Positions 40,491 to 49,879 of a stretch of DNA of 63,807 nt are shown one piece after another. The DNA is from an uncultured Clostridia bacterium (GTDB lineage Bacteria > Bacillota > Clostridia > Christensenellales > Aristaeellaceae). Location: positions 1-63,807 of the forward strand of contig CAKUOX010000008.1 of NCBI GenBank assembly GCA_934670175.1, given 5' to 3'. How positions within the stretch are numbered: the first letter of the stretch is position 1; every line of letters begins with the position of its first letter. A program made the position numbers and the translations under genes. The notes beneath the pieces were generated by a model, which had not been told where the DNA came from, ran no database searches, and worked only from the letters and a program-made list of their open reading frames with translations.

Positions 40491-41633
40491 ATGAAGAAAA
40501 TCGTTTCTCTGGCTTTGGCCTTCGCGATGGTTCTGGCGATGGGCTCTGTGTGCTTTGCCGAGGGCGCGATTCGAATTGGTTTTATCGGCCCGCTGACCGG
40601 CGCGGCTGCCGTATATGGCGTTTCCTGCCTGCAGGGCGTACAGATCGCCGTGGATGAGATCAACGCCAAGGGCGGCCTGCAGATCGAGCTGAATCCGCAG
40701 GACGACGAGCACGATCCCGAAAAGTCCGTCAACGCCTACAACGTGCTTTGGGACTGGGGCGCGCAGATGATCGTCGGCAGCGTCACCACTTCTCCCTGCA
40801 AGGCTGTGGCCGCCGAGGCCTACAATGACCGCATGTTCATGCTGACCCCGTCCGCTTCTTCTCCGGACGTCACGGCGGGCAAGGACAACATGTACCAGGT
40901 CTGCTTCAATGATCCGGCTCAGGGCTCCGCTTCTGCGGAATATATCTCCGAGCATCAGCTGGCCACCAAGGTTGCCGTGATCTACAACAACGCGGACGCC
41001 TATTCCACCGGCATCTATCAGAACTTCGCCGGCGAGGCCGCGAAGGTAGGCATTGAGATCGTTTCTGCCACCACCTTCACCGATGACACCACGGACTTCT
41101 CCGTGCAGCTGACCGACGCCAAGGAAAACGGCGCTGAGCTGGTGTTCCTGCCCATCTACTACAATCCCGCTTCCATGATCCTCAAGCAGGCCAAGGCGAT
41201 GGAGTATGAGCCCAAGTTCTTCGGCGTGGACGGCATGGACGGCATCCTGACGATGGAAGGCTTCGATACATCTCTGGCCGAAGGCGTTATGCTGCTGACC
41301 CCCTTCGCGGCGGACGCCGAGGACGAGCGCACCCAGGCCTTCGTAGCCACCTATGAAGCCAAGTACGGCGATACGCCGACCCAGTTCTCCGCTGATGGCT
41401 ACGACGCGGTATACGCGCTGTACGAGGCCTGCGAAAAGGCCGGCATCGACGGCGATACGTCCACCGAGGACGCCTGCGAGGCGCTGATCGGCACAATGCA
41501 GGAGATCACTGTGGACGGCCTGACCGGCGTGATGGACTGGAACGAGGCTGGCGAGGTCACCAAGACGCCGAAGGCTGTCGTTATCAAGGACGGCGTATAC
41601 ACTGCCATAGCGGATTCTGACAACGCGGCATAA
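40491..41633 (+). CDS. livJ: Branched-chain amino acid ABC transporter, binding protein
   Basis: This 380-residue type-1 binding protein has the Leu/Ile/Val-binding signature IRIGFIGPLTGAAAVYGVSC, followed by LQGVQIAVDEINAKGG. The signal peptide at 1-23 ends VCFA before EGAIR. The only Cys lies at the -3 position and does not form a lipobox, so the protein appears not to be lipidated. SD GGGAGGG is upstream. It is first of five genes and separated from the rest by an attenuator hairpin. Confidence 0.9.
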   Translation: MKKIVSLALAFAMVLAMGSVCFAEGAIRIGFIGPLTGAAAVYGVSCLQGVQIAVDEINAKGGLQIELNPQDDEHDPEKSVNAYNVLWDWGAQMIVGSVTTSPCKAVAAEAYNDRMFMLTPSASSPDVTAGKDNMYQVCFNDPAQGSASAEYISEHQLATKVAVIYNNADAYSTGIYQNFAGEAAKVGIEIVSATTFTDDTTDFSVQLTDAKENGAELVFLPIYYNPASMILKQAKAMEYEPKFFGVDGMDGILTMEGFDTSLAEGVMLLTPFAADAEDERTQAFVATYEAKYGDTPTQFSADGYDAVYALYEACEKAGIDGDTSTEDACEALIGTMQEITVDGLTGVMDWNEAGEVTKTPKAVVIKDGVYTAIADSDNAA

Positions 41634-41667
41634 TGGCGAATATCAGTTCTTGAATAAAAATAATTGA

Positions 41668-41702
41668 GAGAATGTCGCCGAAAGCGGCATTCTCTTCTTT
41701 TT
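41668..41702 (+). terminator. Attenuating terminator between livJ and livH
   Basis: GAGAATGTCGC and GCGGCATTCTC (11 bp, one G-T) around CGAAA are followed by TTCTTTTT. Partial read-through would give excess binding protein over membrane components. Confidence 0.75.
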
Positions 41703-41760
41703 AAATTTACACAAATATGATAGGCTGACTCACAAGAATGCTTAACGGAGTGGATGTTGC

Positions 41761-42642
41761 ATGGTATTTATCTCCTATCTCATCAACGGCATCAGTTTGG
41801 GCAGCGTGTATGCCATTATCGCCCTGGGTTATACCATGGTATACGGCATCGCGAAAATGTTGAACTTTGCGCATGGTGACGTTATCATGGTCGGCGCGTA
41901 CGTTTCCTTCTGCGCTACGCAGTATTGGGGACTGCCGCCCGCCGTGTCCATACTGGCGGCCATGCTGCTGTGCACGGTGCTGGGCGTGGTCATCGAGGGT
42001 CTGGCTTACAAGCCGTTGCGCAGCGCGCCAAAGCTGGCGGTGCTGATTACCGCCATCGGCGTGAGCTACCTCCTGCAGAACAGCGCTCAGCTGATCTGGA
42101 GCTCTAACCCCAAATCCTTCAATTCGGTCATCAATTTTGGCGCTCTGCGCCTGTTTGACGGCCAGTTGCTGATTTCGGACGAGGCCATCGTCACGGTGCT
42201 GTCCTGCGTGGTCATCATGGTGCTGCTGACCTGGTTCACCGGCAAGACGAAAATGGGCAAGGCCATGCGCGCGGTATCCGAGGATAAGGGCGCGGCGCAG
42301 CTGATGGGCGTGGACGTGAACCAGACCATCTCCGTGACCTTCGCCATCGGTTCGGCGTTGGCGGCGGTTGCCGGCGTACTGCTGTGCTCCTCCTATCCGG
42401 TGCTTCAGCCCACCACGGGCTCCATGCCTGGCATCAAGGCGTTCACTGCGGCGGTCTTCGGCGGCATCGGCTCCATTCCCGGCGCGATGCTGGGCGGCAT
42501 ATTGCTGGGCTTGATTGAGATCTTCGGCAAGGCGTTTATTTCCACGGAGCTGGGCGATGCCATCGTGTTCCTGATTTTGATCGTGATGCTGCTGGTCAAG
42601 CCCACGGGTCTGCTGGGCAAGAAGGTCAGCGAGAAAGTGTAA
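41761..42642 (+). CDS. livH: Branched-chain amino acid ABC transporter, permease LivH
   Basis: This 293-residue polytopic protein starts MVFISYLINGISLGSVYAII and has ALGYTMVYGIAKMLNFAHGD, the diagnostic LivH block. SD CGGAG lies upstream. Confidence 0.93.
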   Translation: MVFISYLINGISLGSVYAIIALGYTMVYGIAKMLNFAHGDVIMVGAYVSFCATQYWGLPPAVSILAAMLLCTVLGVVIEGLAYKPLRSAPKLAVLITAIGVSYLLQNSAQLIWSSNPKSFNSVINFGALRLFDGQLLISDEAIVTVLSCVVIMVLLTWFTGKTKMGKAMRAVSEDKGAAQLMGVDVNQTISVTFAIGSALAAVAGVLLCSSYPVLQPTTGSMPGIKAFTAAVFGGIGSIPGAMLGGILLGLIEIFGKAFISTELGDAIVFLILIVMLLVKPTGLLGKKVSEKV

Positions 42643-42652
42643 GGTGATGAAG

Positions 42653-43729
42653 ATGAAGAAGCTGTCAAAAAACTTCACGAGCAAGCTCATCACCTATGCC
42701 ATGGTGATCGTGGCGTATATCGTGATGGCGTCCCTGCTGAATGCGGGCGCGCTGACCCGCTCCATCAAGGGTCAGCTGGTGCCCATCTGCGTATATATCG
42801 TTATGGCCGTATCGCTGAACCTGACGGTGGGCATTTCCGGCGAGCTGAGTCTGGGGCATGCGGGCTTTATGTCCGTGGGCGCTTTCGTCGGCGCGGTTGC
42901 CGCGGCGATGATGACGGGCGTTGCCAGCCCCGCGCTGAAGCTGATTCTGGCCATGCTGATCGGCGGCGTGGCGGCGGCGATCGCGGGCGTGATCATCGGT
43001 ATTCCGGTGCTGCGCCTGCGCGGCGACTATCTGGCGATCGTTACGCTGGCATTCGGCGAGATCATCCGCAATGTGCTCAACTGCCTGTATGTGGCGCAGG
43101 ACGGCGGCAGCCTGGTCGTGGCGTTCAACACGCCCATGGCGCAGGATCCGGCGCGCGCCGCGCAGGGGCTTCCCTTCAATATGCTGATCAACGGCCCGCA
43201 GGGCGCGGCCATTTCTGAAAAGCTGGCGACCTTCGGCATGGGCTTTGCGCTGATCCTGTTCTCGCTGGTGGTGGTGCTGAACCTGATCGACAGCCGGTCC
43301 GGCCGCGCGATCATGGCCATCCGCGATAACCGCATCGCCGCCGAGTCCGTCGGCATCAGCGCCACGCGCTACAAGATGATGGCGTTCGTGATTTCCGCCT
43401 CGCTGGCGGGCATGGCGGGTGCACTGTATGCGCTGAATTATTCCACCGTTACCGCGAGCAAGTTCAAGTTCGACACCTCGATTCTGGTGCTGGTATTCGT
43501 GGTGTTGGGCGGCATCGGCAATATCCGCGGCTCGATCATCGCGGCGACGCTGTTGACCGTGCTGCCGGAGCTGCTGCGCGCCTTCAACGATTACCGCATG
43601 CTGGTATATGCCATCGTGCTGATTCTGGTTATGCTCGCCACGAACAACGAGCGCTTCAAGCAGTGGCGCGGCGCGCTTGCGGAGAAGATGAAGAATAAAA
43701 AGGCGAATGCAGGGGAAGGGGGCGTCTGA
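42653..43729 (+). CDS. livM: Branched-chain amino acid ABC transporter, permease LivM
   Basis: This 358-residue membrane protein has ISGELSLGHAGFMSVGAFVG and VLRLRGDYLAIVTLAFGEII, both LivM signatures. The start at 42653 is 8 bases after AAGG; in-frame GTG 42644 and ATG 42647 are too close to it. Confidence 0.92.
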   Translation: MKKLSKNFTSKLITYAMVIVAYIVMASLLNAGALTRSIKGQLVPICVYIVMAVSLNLTVGISGELSLGHAGFMSVGAFVGAVAAAMMTGVASPALKLILAMLIGGVAAAIAGVIIGIPVLRLRGDYLAIVTLAFGEIIRNVLNCLYVAQDGGSLVVAFNTPMAQDPARAAQGLPFNMLINGPQGAAISEKLATFGMGFALILFSLVVVLNLIDSRSGRAIMAIRDNRIAAESVGISATRYKMMAFVISASLAGMAGALYALNYSTVTASKFKFDTSILVLVFVVLGGIGNIRGSIIAATLLTVLPELLRAFNDYRMLVYAIVLILVMLATNNERFKQWRGALAEKMKNKKANAGEGGV

Positions 43730-43731
43730 AC

Positions 43732-44577
43732 ATGTCTGAGAATAAGACGAAGATGACCTGGGCGCCCAGCACGGCGTTTATTCCCGAGCGCGATCTGGGT
43801 TCCGTGCCGGCGCTGGAATGCCGCCATCTGGGCATCGAGTTTGGCGGCCTGAAGGCCGTGGATGATTTTAACCTCACCATCGGCAGAACCGAGATCGCAG
43901 GTCTGATCGGCCCGAACGGCGCCGGCAAGACCACCATTTTCAACCTGCTTACGAAGGTGTATCATCCCACGTCCGGCACGATTCTGTTCCAGGGCAAGGA
44001 GACCACCGGCATGAACACCGTGCAGATGAACCGCGCGGGCATTGCGCGCACCTTCCAGAACATCCGCCTGTTCTCCACACTCTCTGTGGAGGACAACGTG
44101 AAGATCGGTTTGCACAACGTTATGCCCTATTCCACCATCAGCGGCGTGCTGCGCCTGCCCGCCTATTGGAAAAACGAGGCGAAGATGCACAAGCGCGCAC
44201 TGGAGCTGCTGGAGATATTCGACATGCAGGATATGGCGGATCACATTGCGGGCAGCCTGCCCTATGGCGCGCAGCGCCGCCTGGAAATCGTGCGTGCGCT
44301 GGCGACGGGGCCCAAGCTGCTGCTGCTCGACGAGCCCGCCGCAGGCATGAACCCCTCTGAAACGGCGGAGCTGATGACCAATATCCGAAAGATACGCGAT
44401 ACCTTCCAGATCGCCGTGATGCTGATCGAGCACGACATGAAGCTGGTCATGGGCATTTGCGAGGGCATCGCCGTGCTGAATTACGGCCGCCTGATCGCCA
44501 AGGGCACGCCCGAGGAGATCCAGAAGAACCCCGTGGTTATCGAGGCCTATCTGGGCAAGCAGAAGGAGGCGCAGTGA
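43732..44577 (+). CDS. livG: Branched-chain amino acid ABC transporter, ATPase LivG
   Basis: This 281-residue ATPase has Walker A LIGPNGAGKTTIFNLLTKVY, the LivG-specific block GIARTFQNIRLFSTLSVEDN, LPYGAQRRLEIVRALA (signature) and LLLLDEPAAGMNPSET. An N-terminal extension of about 25 residues precedes the ABC domain. It starts 2 bases after livM. Confidence 0.94.
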   Translation: MSENKTKMTWAPSTAFIPERDLGSVPALECRHLGIEFGGLKAVDDFNLTIGRTEIAGLIGPNGAGKTTIFNLLTKVYHPTSGTILFQGKETTGMNTVQMNRAGIARTFQNIRLFSTLSVEDNVKIGLHNVMPYSTISGVLRLPAYWKNEAKMHKRALELLEIFDMQDMADHIAGSLPYGAQRRLEIVRALATGPKLLLLDEPAAGMNPSETAELMTNIRKIRDTFQIAVMLIEHDMKLVMGICEGIAVLNYGRLIAKGTPEEIQKNPVVIEAYLGKQKEAQ

Positions 44578-44579
44578 GC

Positions 44580-45290
44580 ATGAGTCTGCTGAAGGTGGAA
44601 AACATTCACGTTTATTATGGCAGTATCCACGCCATCAAGGGCGTTTCCTTTGAAGTGCACGAGGGCGAGATCGTGACGCTGATCGGCGCCAACGGCGCGG
44701 GCAAATCTACTACGCTGAATACGGTGGCCGGTCTGCTCAAGCCTAAAACGGGCAAGATCGAATTCGAAGGCAAGAACATCGTGGGCGTTCCGGCGAACCG
44801 CGTGGTTTCCCATGGCATGGCGCTGTGCCCGGAGGGCCGCCGCGTATTTTTGCAGATGACGGTTCAGGAGAACCTGGAAATGGGCGGCTACACGCGTCCG
44901 GGCAACGAGCTGGAGGCCTCGCTGGCAAACGTCTACCAGCGCTTTCCGCGCCTGAAGGAGCGCTATAAGCAGATCGCCGGCACGCTTTCCGGCGGCGAGC
45001 AGCAGATGCTGGCCATGGGCCGCGCACTGATGAGCAAGCCCAAGCTGCTGATGCTCGACGAGCCGAGCATGGGTCTTGCGCCGATTCTGGTGGAGCAGAT
45101 TTTCGACATCGCCAAGGAGCTCAATGCTGCGGGCACCACCATTTTGCTGGTGGAGCAGAACGCGCGCATGGCGCTGTCCATCGCCGACCGCGCATATGTG
45201 CTTGAGACCGGTACAATTTCCATGTCCGGCAACGCGCATGAGCTGGCCGAGGATGACCGCGTGCGCAAGGCGTATCTGGGCGAAAACTGA
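44580..45290 (+). CDS. livF: Branched-chain amino acid ABC transporter, ATPase LivF
   Basis: This 236-residue ATPase has Walker A GANGAGKST, the LivF block GMALCPEGRRVFLQMTVQEN, signature LSGGEQQMLAMGRALM and Walker B LLMLDEPSMGLAP. SD AAGGAGG overlaps the end of livG. It ends the operon; no strong terminator follows. Confidence 0.94.
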   Translation: MSLLKVENIHVYYGSIHAIKGVSFEVHEGEIVTLIGANGAGKSTTLNTVAGLLKPKTGKIEFEGKNIVGVPANRVVSHGMALCPEGRRVFLQMTVQENLEMGGYTRPGNELEASLANVYQRFPRLKERYKQIAGTLSGGEQQMLAMGRALMSKPKLLMLDEPSMGLAPILVEQIFDIAKELNAAGTTILLVEQNARMALSIADRAYVLETGTISMSGNAHELAEDDRVRKAYLGEN

Positions 45291-45348
45291 TAAGCGCGCG
45301 CCCTGCCATCGAAACGGGAAAAGCGCGGCAAAAATCACGCGCTTGTGA

Positions 45349-45377
45349 TTGACTTTGATTTGCCGTTGTGGTACACT
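45349..45377 (+). promoter_or_regulatory. Promoter of the SCIFF precursor gene
   Basis: TTGACT (45349-45354) and TACACT (45372-45377) are 17 bases apart. Confidence 0.7.
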
Positions 45378-45451
45378 GTTTCTGGTTCAGTATGGATCCG
45401 TGCCGGGAAGCGTTTTTCGCGCGGATAAACAATAGAATGGAGATGCAGACG

Positions 45452-45598
45452 ATGAAGAGAATTAAGACCCTTGAGACCCGTAATCTGTGTGAAAGCGCCA
45501 AGAACGGCGGCTGCGGCGAATGCCAGACCTCCTGCCAGTCTGCCTGCAAGACCAGCTGCGGCGTCGCGAATCAGAAGTGCGAAAGCAAGAATAAGTAA
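45452..45598 (+). CDS. scfA: SCIFF ranthipeptide precursor
   Basis: This 48-residue peptide has the conserved SCIFF core CGECQTSCQSACKTSCGV. The six canonical cysteines are 21, 24, 28, 32, 36 and 43. A seventh, Cys13, lies in the leader-proximal part (RNLCESAKNGG) where most SCIFF peptides that I recall have none. The maturase follows immediately. The peptide is modified to thioether cross-links by the partner radical SAM enzyme. GGAG lies 9 bases upstream of ATG 45452. The role of SCIFF in Clostridia is thought to be regulatory or quorum-like. Confidence 0.93.
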   Translation: MKRIKTLETRNLCESAKNGGCGECQTSCQSACKTSCGVANQKCESKNK

Positions 45599-45608
45599 AC
45601 AGGTTTGA

Positions 45609-45639
45609 AAAAGCGCCGCCTGATTTGGGCGGCGCTTTT
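45609..45639 (+). terminator. Terminator/attenuator between SCIFF precursor and maturase
   Basis: GCGCCGCC with GGCGGCGC (extended by AAAA/TTTT to 12 bp) around a 7-base loop runs into TTTTG. It would give more precursor than enzyme. Confidence 0.85.
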
Positions 45640-45680
45640 GTATGACCTGAAATATTATTACGGAGCGGGGGAACGCCACC

Positions 45681-47057
45681 ATGGTTCATCAGTATAAACT
45701 CAACGGCTACAACATTGTGCTGGATTCGTGTTCGGGCTCGATCCATGCGGTGGACGAGGTCGCCTACGACATCATCGCCATGTATCCGGAGCACAGCGCG
45801 GATGAGATCGTGCGCGCGATGCTGGAAAAATATGCAGATCGTGCCGACGTGACCGAGGACGAGCTGCGCCAGTGCATCGACGATATAGCGGCGCTGGTGA
45901 AGGCTGGCAAGCTGTACAGCCCCGATACCTTTGCAGAGCTCGCAGGCACATTCAAGGCGCGCAGCGGCGACGTGATCAAGGCGCTCTGCCTGCACGTTTC
46001 GCATACCTGCAACCTCAACTGCGCATATTGTTTCGCCAGTCAGGGAAAATATCATGGTGAACGCGCGCTGATGAGCTTCGAGGTGGGCAAGCAGGCGCTG
46101 GATTTCCTGATGGAGCATTCCGGCAGCCGTACCAACTTGGAGGTAGACTTCTTCGGCGGCGAACCGCTGATGAACTGGGATGTGGTCAAGCGGCTGGTGC
46201 GCTATGCGCGCAGCGTGGAGGGCGAGCGCGGCAAGAATTTCCGCTTCACGCTCACCACCAACGGCATGCTGATCGACGACGATGTTATCGATTTCGCCAA
46301 CCGCGAAATGAGCAACGTGGTGCTCTCGCTGGACGGCAGGCGTGAGATCAACGACGCTACGCGCGTGGATTACGCCGGTCACGGCAGCTACGATCGCATC
46401 GTGCCGAAATTCCAGAAGCTGGTGGCGGCGCGCGGCGGCAGGAATTACTACATGCGCGGTACCTTCACGCACCGGAATCCGGATTTTACCAACGATCTGT
46501 TCCACATGGCCGATCTGGGCTTTACCGAGCTGAGCATGGAGCCCGTGGTGTGCGCGAGCAACGACCCGGCTGCGCTGACGGCCGAGGATCTGGAGATCGT
46601 GAAGCAGCAGTACGAGCTGCTGGCGGTGGATATGCTGCGCCGCGAGCGCGAGGGCAAGCCCATCACCTTCTACCACTACATGCTCGATCTTACCGGTGGT
46701 CCCTGCGTCTACAAGCGCATCTCAGGCTGCGGCTCGGGCACGGAATACATGGCCGTCACGCCCTGGGGCGACCTGTACCCCTGCCATCAGTTCGTCGGCG
46801 AGGAAAAGTATCGCCTGGGCGACATCTGGCAGGGCGTAACGAACACGGCGCTGCGCGAGGAATTCCGCGCGTGCAACGCCTACGCGCGCCCTGAGTGCGC
46901 CGATTGCTGGGCACGGCTCTACTGCTCGGGCGGCTGTGCGGCAAACGCCTACCACGCCTCAGGCAGCATTCGCGGCGTATATAAGGCCGGATGTGAGCTG
47001 TTCAAGAAGCGCATCGAGTGCGCCATCATGATGAAGGTGGCGGAGGAAGCGCTGTAA
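45681..47057 (+). CDS. scfB: SCIFF radical SAM maturase
   Basis: This 458-residue radical SAM protein has an N-terminal precursor-recognition region (1-100), the CxxxCxxC cluster Cys110, Cys114 and Cys117 in SHTCNLNCAYCFASQG, and a C-terminal SPASM domain with CGSGTEYMAVTPWGDLYPCH and CADCWARLYCSGGCAANAYH. It installs Cys-thioether bonds in the peptide encoded just upstream, at 45452-45598. Its stop codon overlaps the next start by one base (TAATG). Confidence 0.95.
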   Translation: MVHQYKLNGYNIVLDSCSGSIHAVDEVAYDIIAMYPEHSADEIVRAMLEKYADRADVTEDELRQCIDDIAALVKAGKLYSPDTFAELAGTFKARSGDVIKALCLHVSHTCNLNCAYCFASQGKYHGERALMSFEVGKQALDFLMEHSGSRTNLEVDFFGGEPLMNWDVVKRLVRYARSVEGERGKNFRFTLTTNGMLIDDDVIDFANREMSNVVLSLDGRREINDATRVDYAGHGSYDRIVPKFQKLVAARGGRNYYMRGTFTHRNPDFTNDLFHMADLGFTELSMEPVVCASNDPAALTAEDLEIVKQQYELLAVDMLRREREGKPITFYHYMLDLTGGPCVYKRISGCGSGTEYMAVTPWGDLYPCHQFVGEEKYRLGDIWQGVTNTALREEFRACNAYARPECADCWARLYCSGGCAANAYHASGSIRGVYKAGCELFKKRIECAIMMKVAEEAL

Positions 47058-48388
47058 TGCGCACGCCCATCGTCGATTTCCTGCGCGCATACCGCGCGGA
47101 AAGCCGCGCGCGCTTCCACATGCCCGGCCACAAAGGCGTGGGCTTCCTGGGCTGCGAGGGCTGGGACATTACAGAGGTCGACGGCGCGGACGCGCTCTAC
47201 GAGGCGTCGGGCATCATCGCCGAAAGCGAGGCAAACGCCGCGGCGCTGTTCGGCGCGCGCCGCAGCTGCTATTCCACGGAGGGCTCCAGCCAGTGCATTC
47301 GCGCGATGCTGTATCTGGCTTTGATGAATCGGCCTGCCGGACGCGCGCCCGTTGTTCTGGCGGCGCGCAACGTGCACAAGGCGTTCGTGTATGCGGCGGC
47401 GCTGCTGGATTTTGAGATCGAATGGCTCTGGCCGCAGGAAAGCGCTTCGCTCTGCGCCTGCCGCATAACGCCGCAGATGCTCGAGGCGGCGCTGGACGCG
47501 CTGCCGGAGCCGCCCGCCGCCGTGTATATCACAAGTCCGGATTATCTGGGCGGCCTTGCGGACATACGGGGCATGGCGGAGGTCTGCCGCCGGCATGATA
47601 CCATATTGGCGGTGGACAATGCTCACGGTGCATACCTGCATTTTCTGCCCGAGCCGCTGCATCCGCTGGATCTGGGGGCGGCTATCTGCTGCGATTCGGC
47701 GCATAAAACGCTGCCGGTGCTCACCGGCGGCGCATATCTGCACATTGGCGATGGCATGACGGACGACTGCGCGGCGCAGGCCAAGCAGGCGCTGGCGCTG
47801 TTTGGCTCTACCAGCCCGTCGTATCTGACGCTGGCGTCGCTGGACAACTGCAATCGCTACCTTGCGGAGGGCTATCGTCAGGCGCTGGCGAAATGCGCCG
47901 GCCGCATATCGGCGCTGAAGGCGCGGCTGCGGGATAGGGGCTGGCAGCTCGAGACGAGCGATCCGCTGCGGCTGACGCTGCGCGCGCCGCAGGGCATGCG
48001 CGGCGACGAGCTGGCGCGGCGGCTGCGCGGGGCGGGCATCGAATGCGAATACGCGGACGATATGTATCTGGTATTGATGATTACGCCGGAAAATCCGGAC
48101 GCGGATCTGGAGCGCTTCGAGGCCGCGCTGGGCGCAAATTGCGCGCCCTATGCCGAAGCGGAGGCGCTGCCGCTGCCGAAGGCCGCGCGCGAAATGCGCG
48201 TGCGGGAGGCGCTGTTTCGTCCGCACGAGACCATTCCCACCTTTCAGGCGCTGGGGCGTATCTGTGCCGCGCCTACGGTTTCCTGTCCGCCGGCGATTCC
48301 CATCGCCGTGTCGGGCGAGCGCATCGGCGCGGAGGCGATCGCGTTGTTTCGCCGTTATGGCGTCGGCAGCGTGGATGTGCTGAAATAA
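47057..48388 (+). CDS. Orn/Lys/Arg decarboxylase-family PLP enzyme
   Basis: This 443-residue fold-type I PLP protein has the N-terminal HMPGHKG (21-27), PLP-ring contacts Asp187 and His190 in AVDNAHGAYL, and Schiff-base Lys217 in CDSAHKTLPVLTGGA. It belongs to the short Firmicutes SpeA/YaaO-like group, which lacks the N-terminal wing domain of the long inducible decarboxylases. The substrate could be arginine, lysine or ornithine. Translation is coupled to the maturase. This pairing with SCIFF is worth noting, though co-location may be just an operon. Confidence 0.88.
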   Translation: MRTPIVDFLRAYRAESRARFHMPGHKGVGFLGCEGWDITEVDGADALYEASGIIAESEANAAALFGARRSCYSTEGSSQCIRAMLYLALMNRPAGRAPVVLAARNVHKAFVYAAALLDFEIEWLWPQESASLCACRITPQMLEAALDALPEPPAAVYITSPDYLGGLADIRGMAEVCRRHDTILAVDNAHGAYLHFLPEPLHPLDLGAAICCDSAHKTLPVLTGGAYLHIGDGMTDDCAAQAKQALALFGSTSPSYLTLASLDNCNRYLAEGYRQALAKCAGRISALKARLRDRGWQLETSDPLRLTLRAPQGMRGDELARRLRGAGIECEYADDMYLVLMITPENPDADLERFEAALGANCAPYAEAEALPLPKAAREMRVREALFRPHETIPTFQALGRICAAPTVSCPPAIPIAVSGERIGAEAIALFRRYGVGSVDVLK

Positions 48389-48410
48389 GTATTTGAGGAC
48401 GAAAATTGTA

Positions 48411-49781
48411 ATGAGATGGCTGACGCGCGACAGAAATTTCTATCGCATGCTGACGGCGCTGGCGATTCCGGTGGCGCTGCAAAACCTGATTACCTTTGCC
48501 GTTACGCTGGCCGACAATCTGATGGTCGGCGCGCTGGGCGATGCGGCAGTGTCGGGCGTATACATGGGCGGGCAGATTCAGACGCTGCTGCAGATGTTCT
48601 CCGGCGGCATCGAGGGCGCGATACTGGTGCTCGCGGCGCAATACTGGGGACGGCGCGATGTGGCGCGCATTCGCTGCATTTCCGCCATCGGCCTGCGCGC
48701 CTCGCTGGCGTTCGGGCTGCTGCTCACGGCGGTATGCTTTGCGTTTCCGGGCGCCGTACTGTCGCTGTTTACGGATAAACCGAGGGTCATTGCCGAGGGC
48801 GCGGCGTATCTGCGGATCGTGTGCCTGTCGTATGTGTTTTTCTGTGCGACGCAGGCGCTGATCGCCGCTACGCGCAGCGTGGAGCGCGCGCGTATCGGAA
48901 TGTGGGTGAGCTCCGTTTCGCTGCTGGTGAACGTGGGGCTGAATTATGTGCTGATCTTCGGCAAGCTGGGCGCGCCCGCCATGGGCGTGCGCGGCGCGGC
49001 GCTGGCGACGCTGATCTCGCGAATGGCTGAAGCGGCGGTCATGCTGGCGTACATCCTTGCCGTGGATGATCGGCTGAAGCTGCGCCTCAAGCACTTTCTG
49101 GAAAGCGATGGGGAATTGCGCCGCGATTTCATACGCTGCGGAGCGCCGATCATCGGCGGTCAGATCGTCTGGAGCGTGAACATGATGACCAATTCCGCCA
49201 TCCTGGGGCGCTTTACCGAGGAGGTCATGACGGCGGCGAGCGTCGCCAATACGATGAATTCGCTGGCATATGTGTGCATGAACGGCATGTCATCCGCCGT
49301 GAGCGTCATCACCGGCAAGACGGTGGGCGAGGGCAGGGTGGCGCAGATGAAGGAATATGCGCGCACCGTGCAGCTGCTGTTCCTGGGGCTGGGGCTGCTG
49401 ACCGGCGGCATGATCGCGCTGCTGCGCGCGCCGTTTATCAGTCTCTATGCGGGCATCACGCCGCAGGCGCGCCTGTATTCGATGCAGTTTATACTGGTGC
49501 TGTCCGTTACCATGATCGGCACTTGCTACCAGGCGGCGTGCCTGGCAGGCCTCGTGAAGGCGGGCGGCGACGTCGGCTTCGTGTTTAAAAACGACGCGAT
49601 ATTCGTATTCCTGGTGGTGCTGCCGTCGGCGTTCATCGCGGCGCGGCTGGGCGCGGCGCCGTGGGTGGTGTTCGCGCTGCTCAAGAGCGATCAGATCCTC
49701 AAGTGCTTCGTGGCGGTGGTGAAGATCAACCGCTTTGACTGGATCCGCAACCTCACGCGCGGCGACGCGGCGGCGCAATAA
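48411..49781 (+). CDS. MATE-family transporter, second copy
   Basis: This 456-residue, twelve-helix MATE protein has AIPVALQNLITFAVTLADNL in TM1 and MVGALGDAAVSGVYMGGQIQ after it, as in the family. ATG 48411 is 11 bases after GAGGA; a TTG six codons upstream is possible. It follows the PLP decarboxylase by 22 bases and may export the amine product (inference). Confidence 0.9.
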   Translation: MRWLTRDRNFYRMLTALAIPVALQNLITFAVTLADNLMVGALGDAAVSGVYMGGQIQTLLQMFSGGIEGAILVLAAQYWGRRDVARIRCISAIGLRASLAFGLLLTAVCFAFPGAVLSLFTDKPRVIAEGAAYLRIVCLSYVFFCATQALIAATRSVERARIGMWVSSVSLLVNVGLNYVLIFGKLGAPAMGVRGAALATLISRMAEAAVMLAYILAVDDRLKLRLKHFLESDGELRRDFIRCGAPIIGGQIVWSVNMMTNSAILGRFTEEVMTAASVANTMNSLAYVCMNGMSSAVSVITGKTVGEGRVAQMKEYARTVQLLFLGLGLLTGGMIALLRAPFISLYAGITPQARLYSMQFILVLSVTMIGTCYQAACLAGLVKAGGDVGFVFKNDAIFVFLVVLPSAFIAARLGAAPWVVFALLKSDQILKCFVAVVKINRFDWIRNLTRGDAAAQ

Positions 49782-49821
49782 GGGCGTCAGGTTTGTTTTT
49801 GGTTAATTCGGATTTTTGGGC

Positions 49822-49850
49822 TTGACAAATGCCCGCCGTGTGGTTATCAT
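49822..49850 (+). promoter_or_regulatory. Promoter of the lysine transporter operon
   Basis: TTGACA (49822-49827) and TATCAT (49845-49850) are 17 bases apart. Confidence 0.85.
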
Positions 49851-49879
49851 ATCCCCAAGGTTTGAAAAAACCTTTGCAA

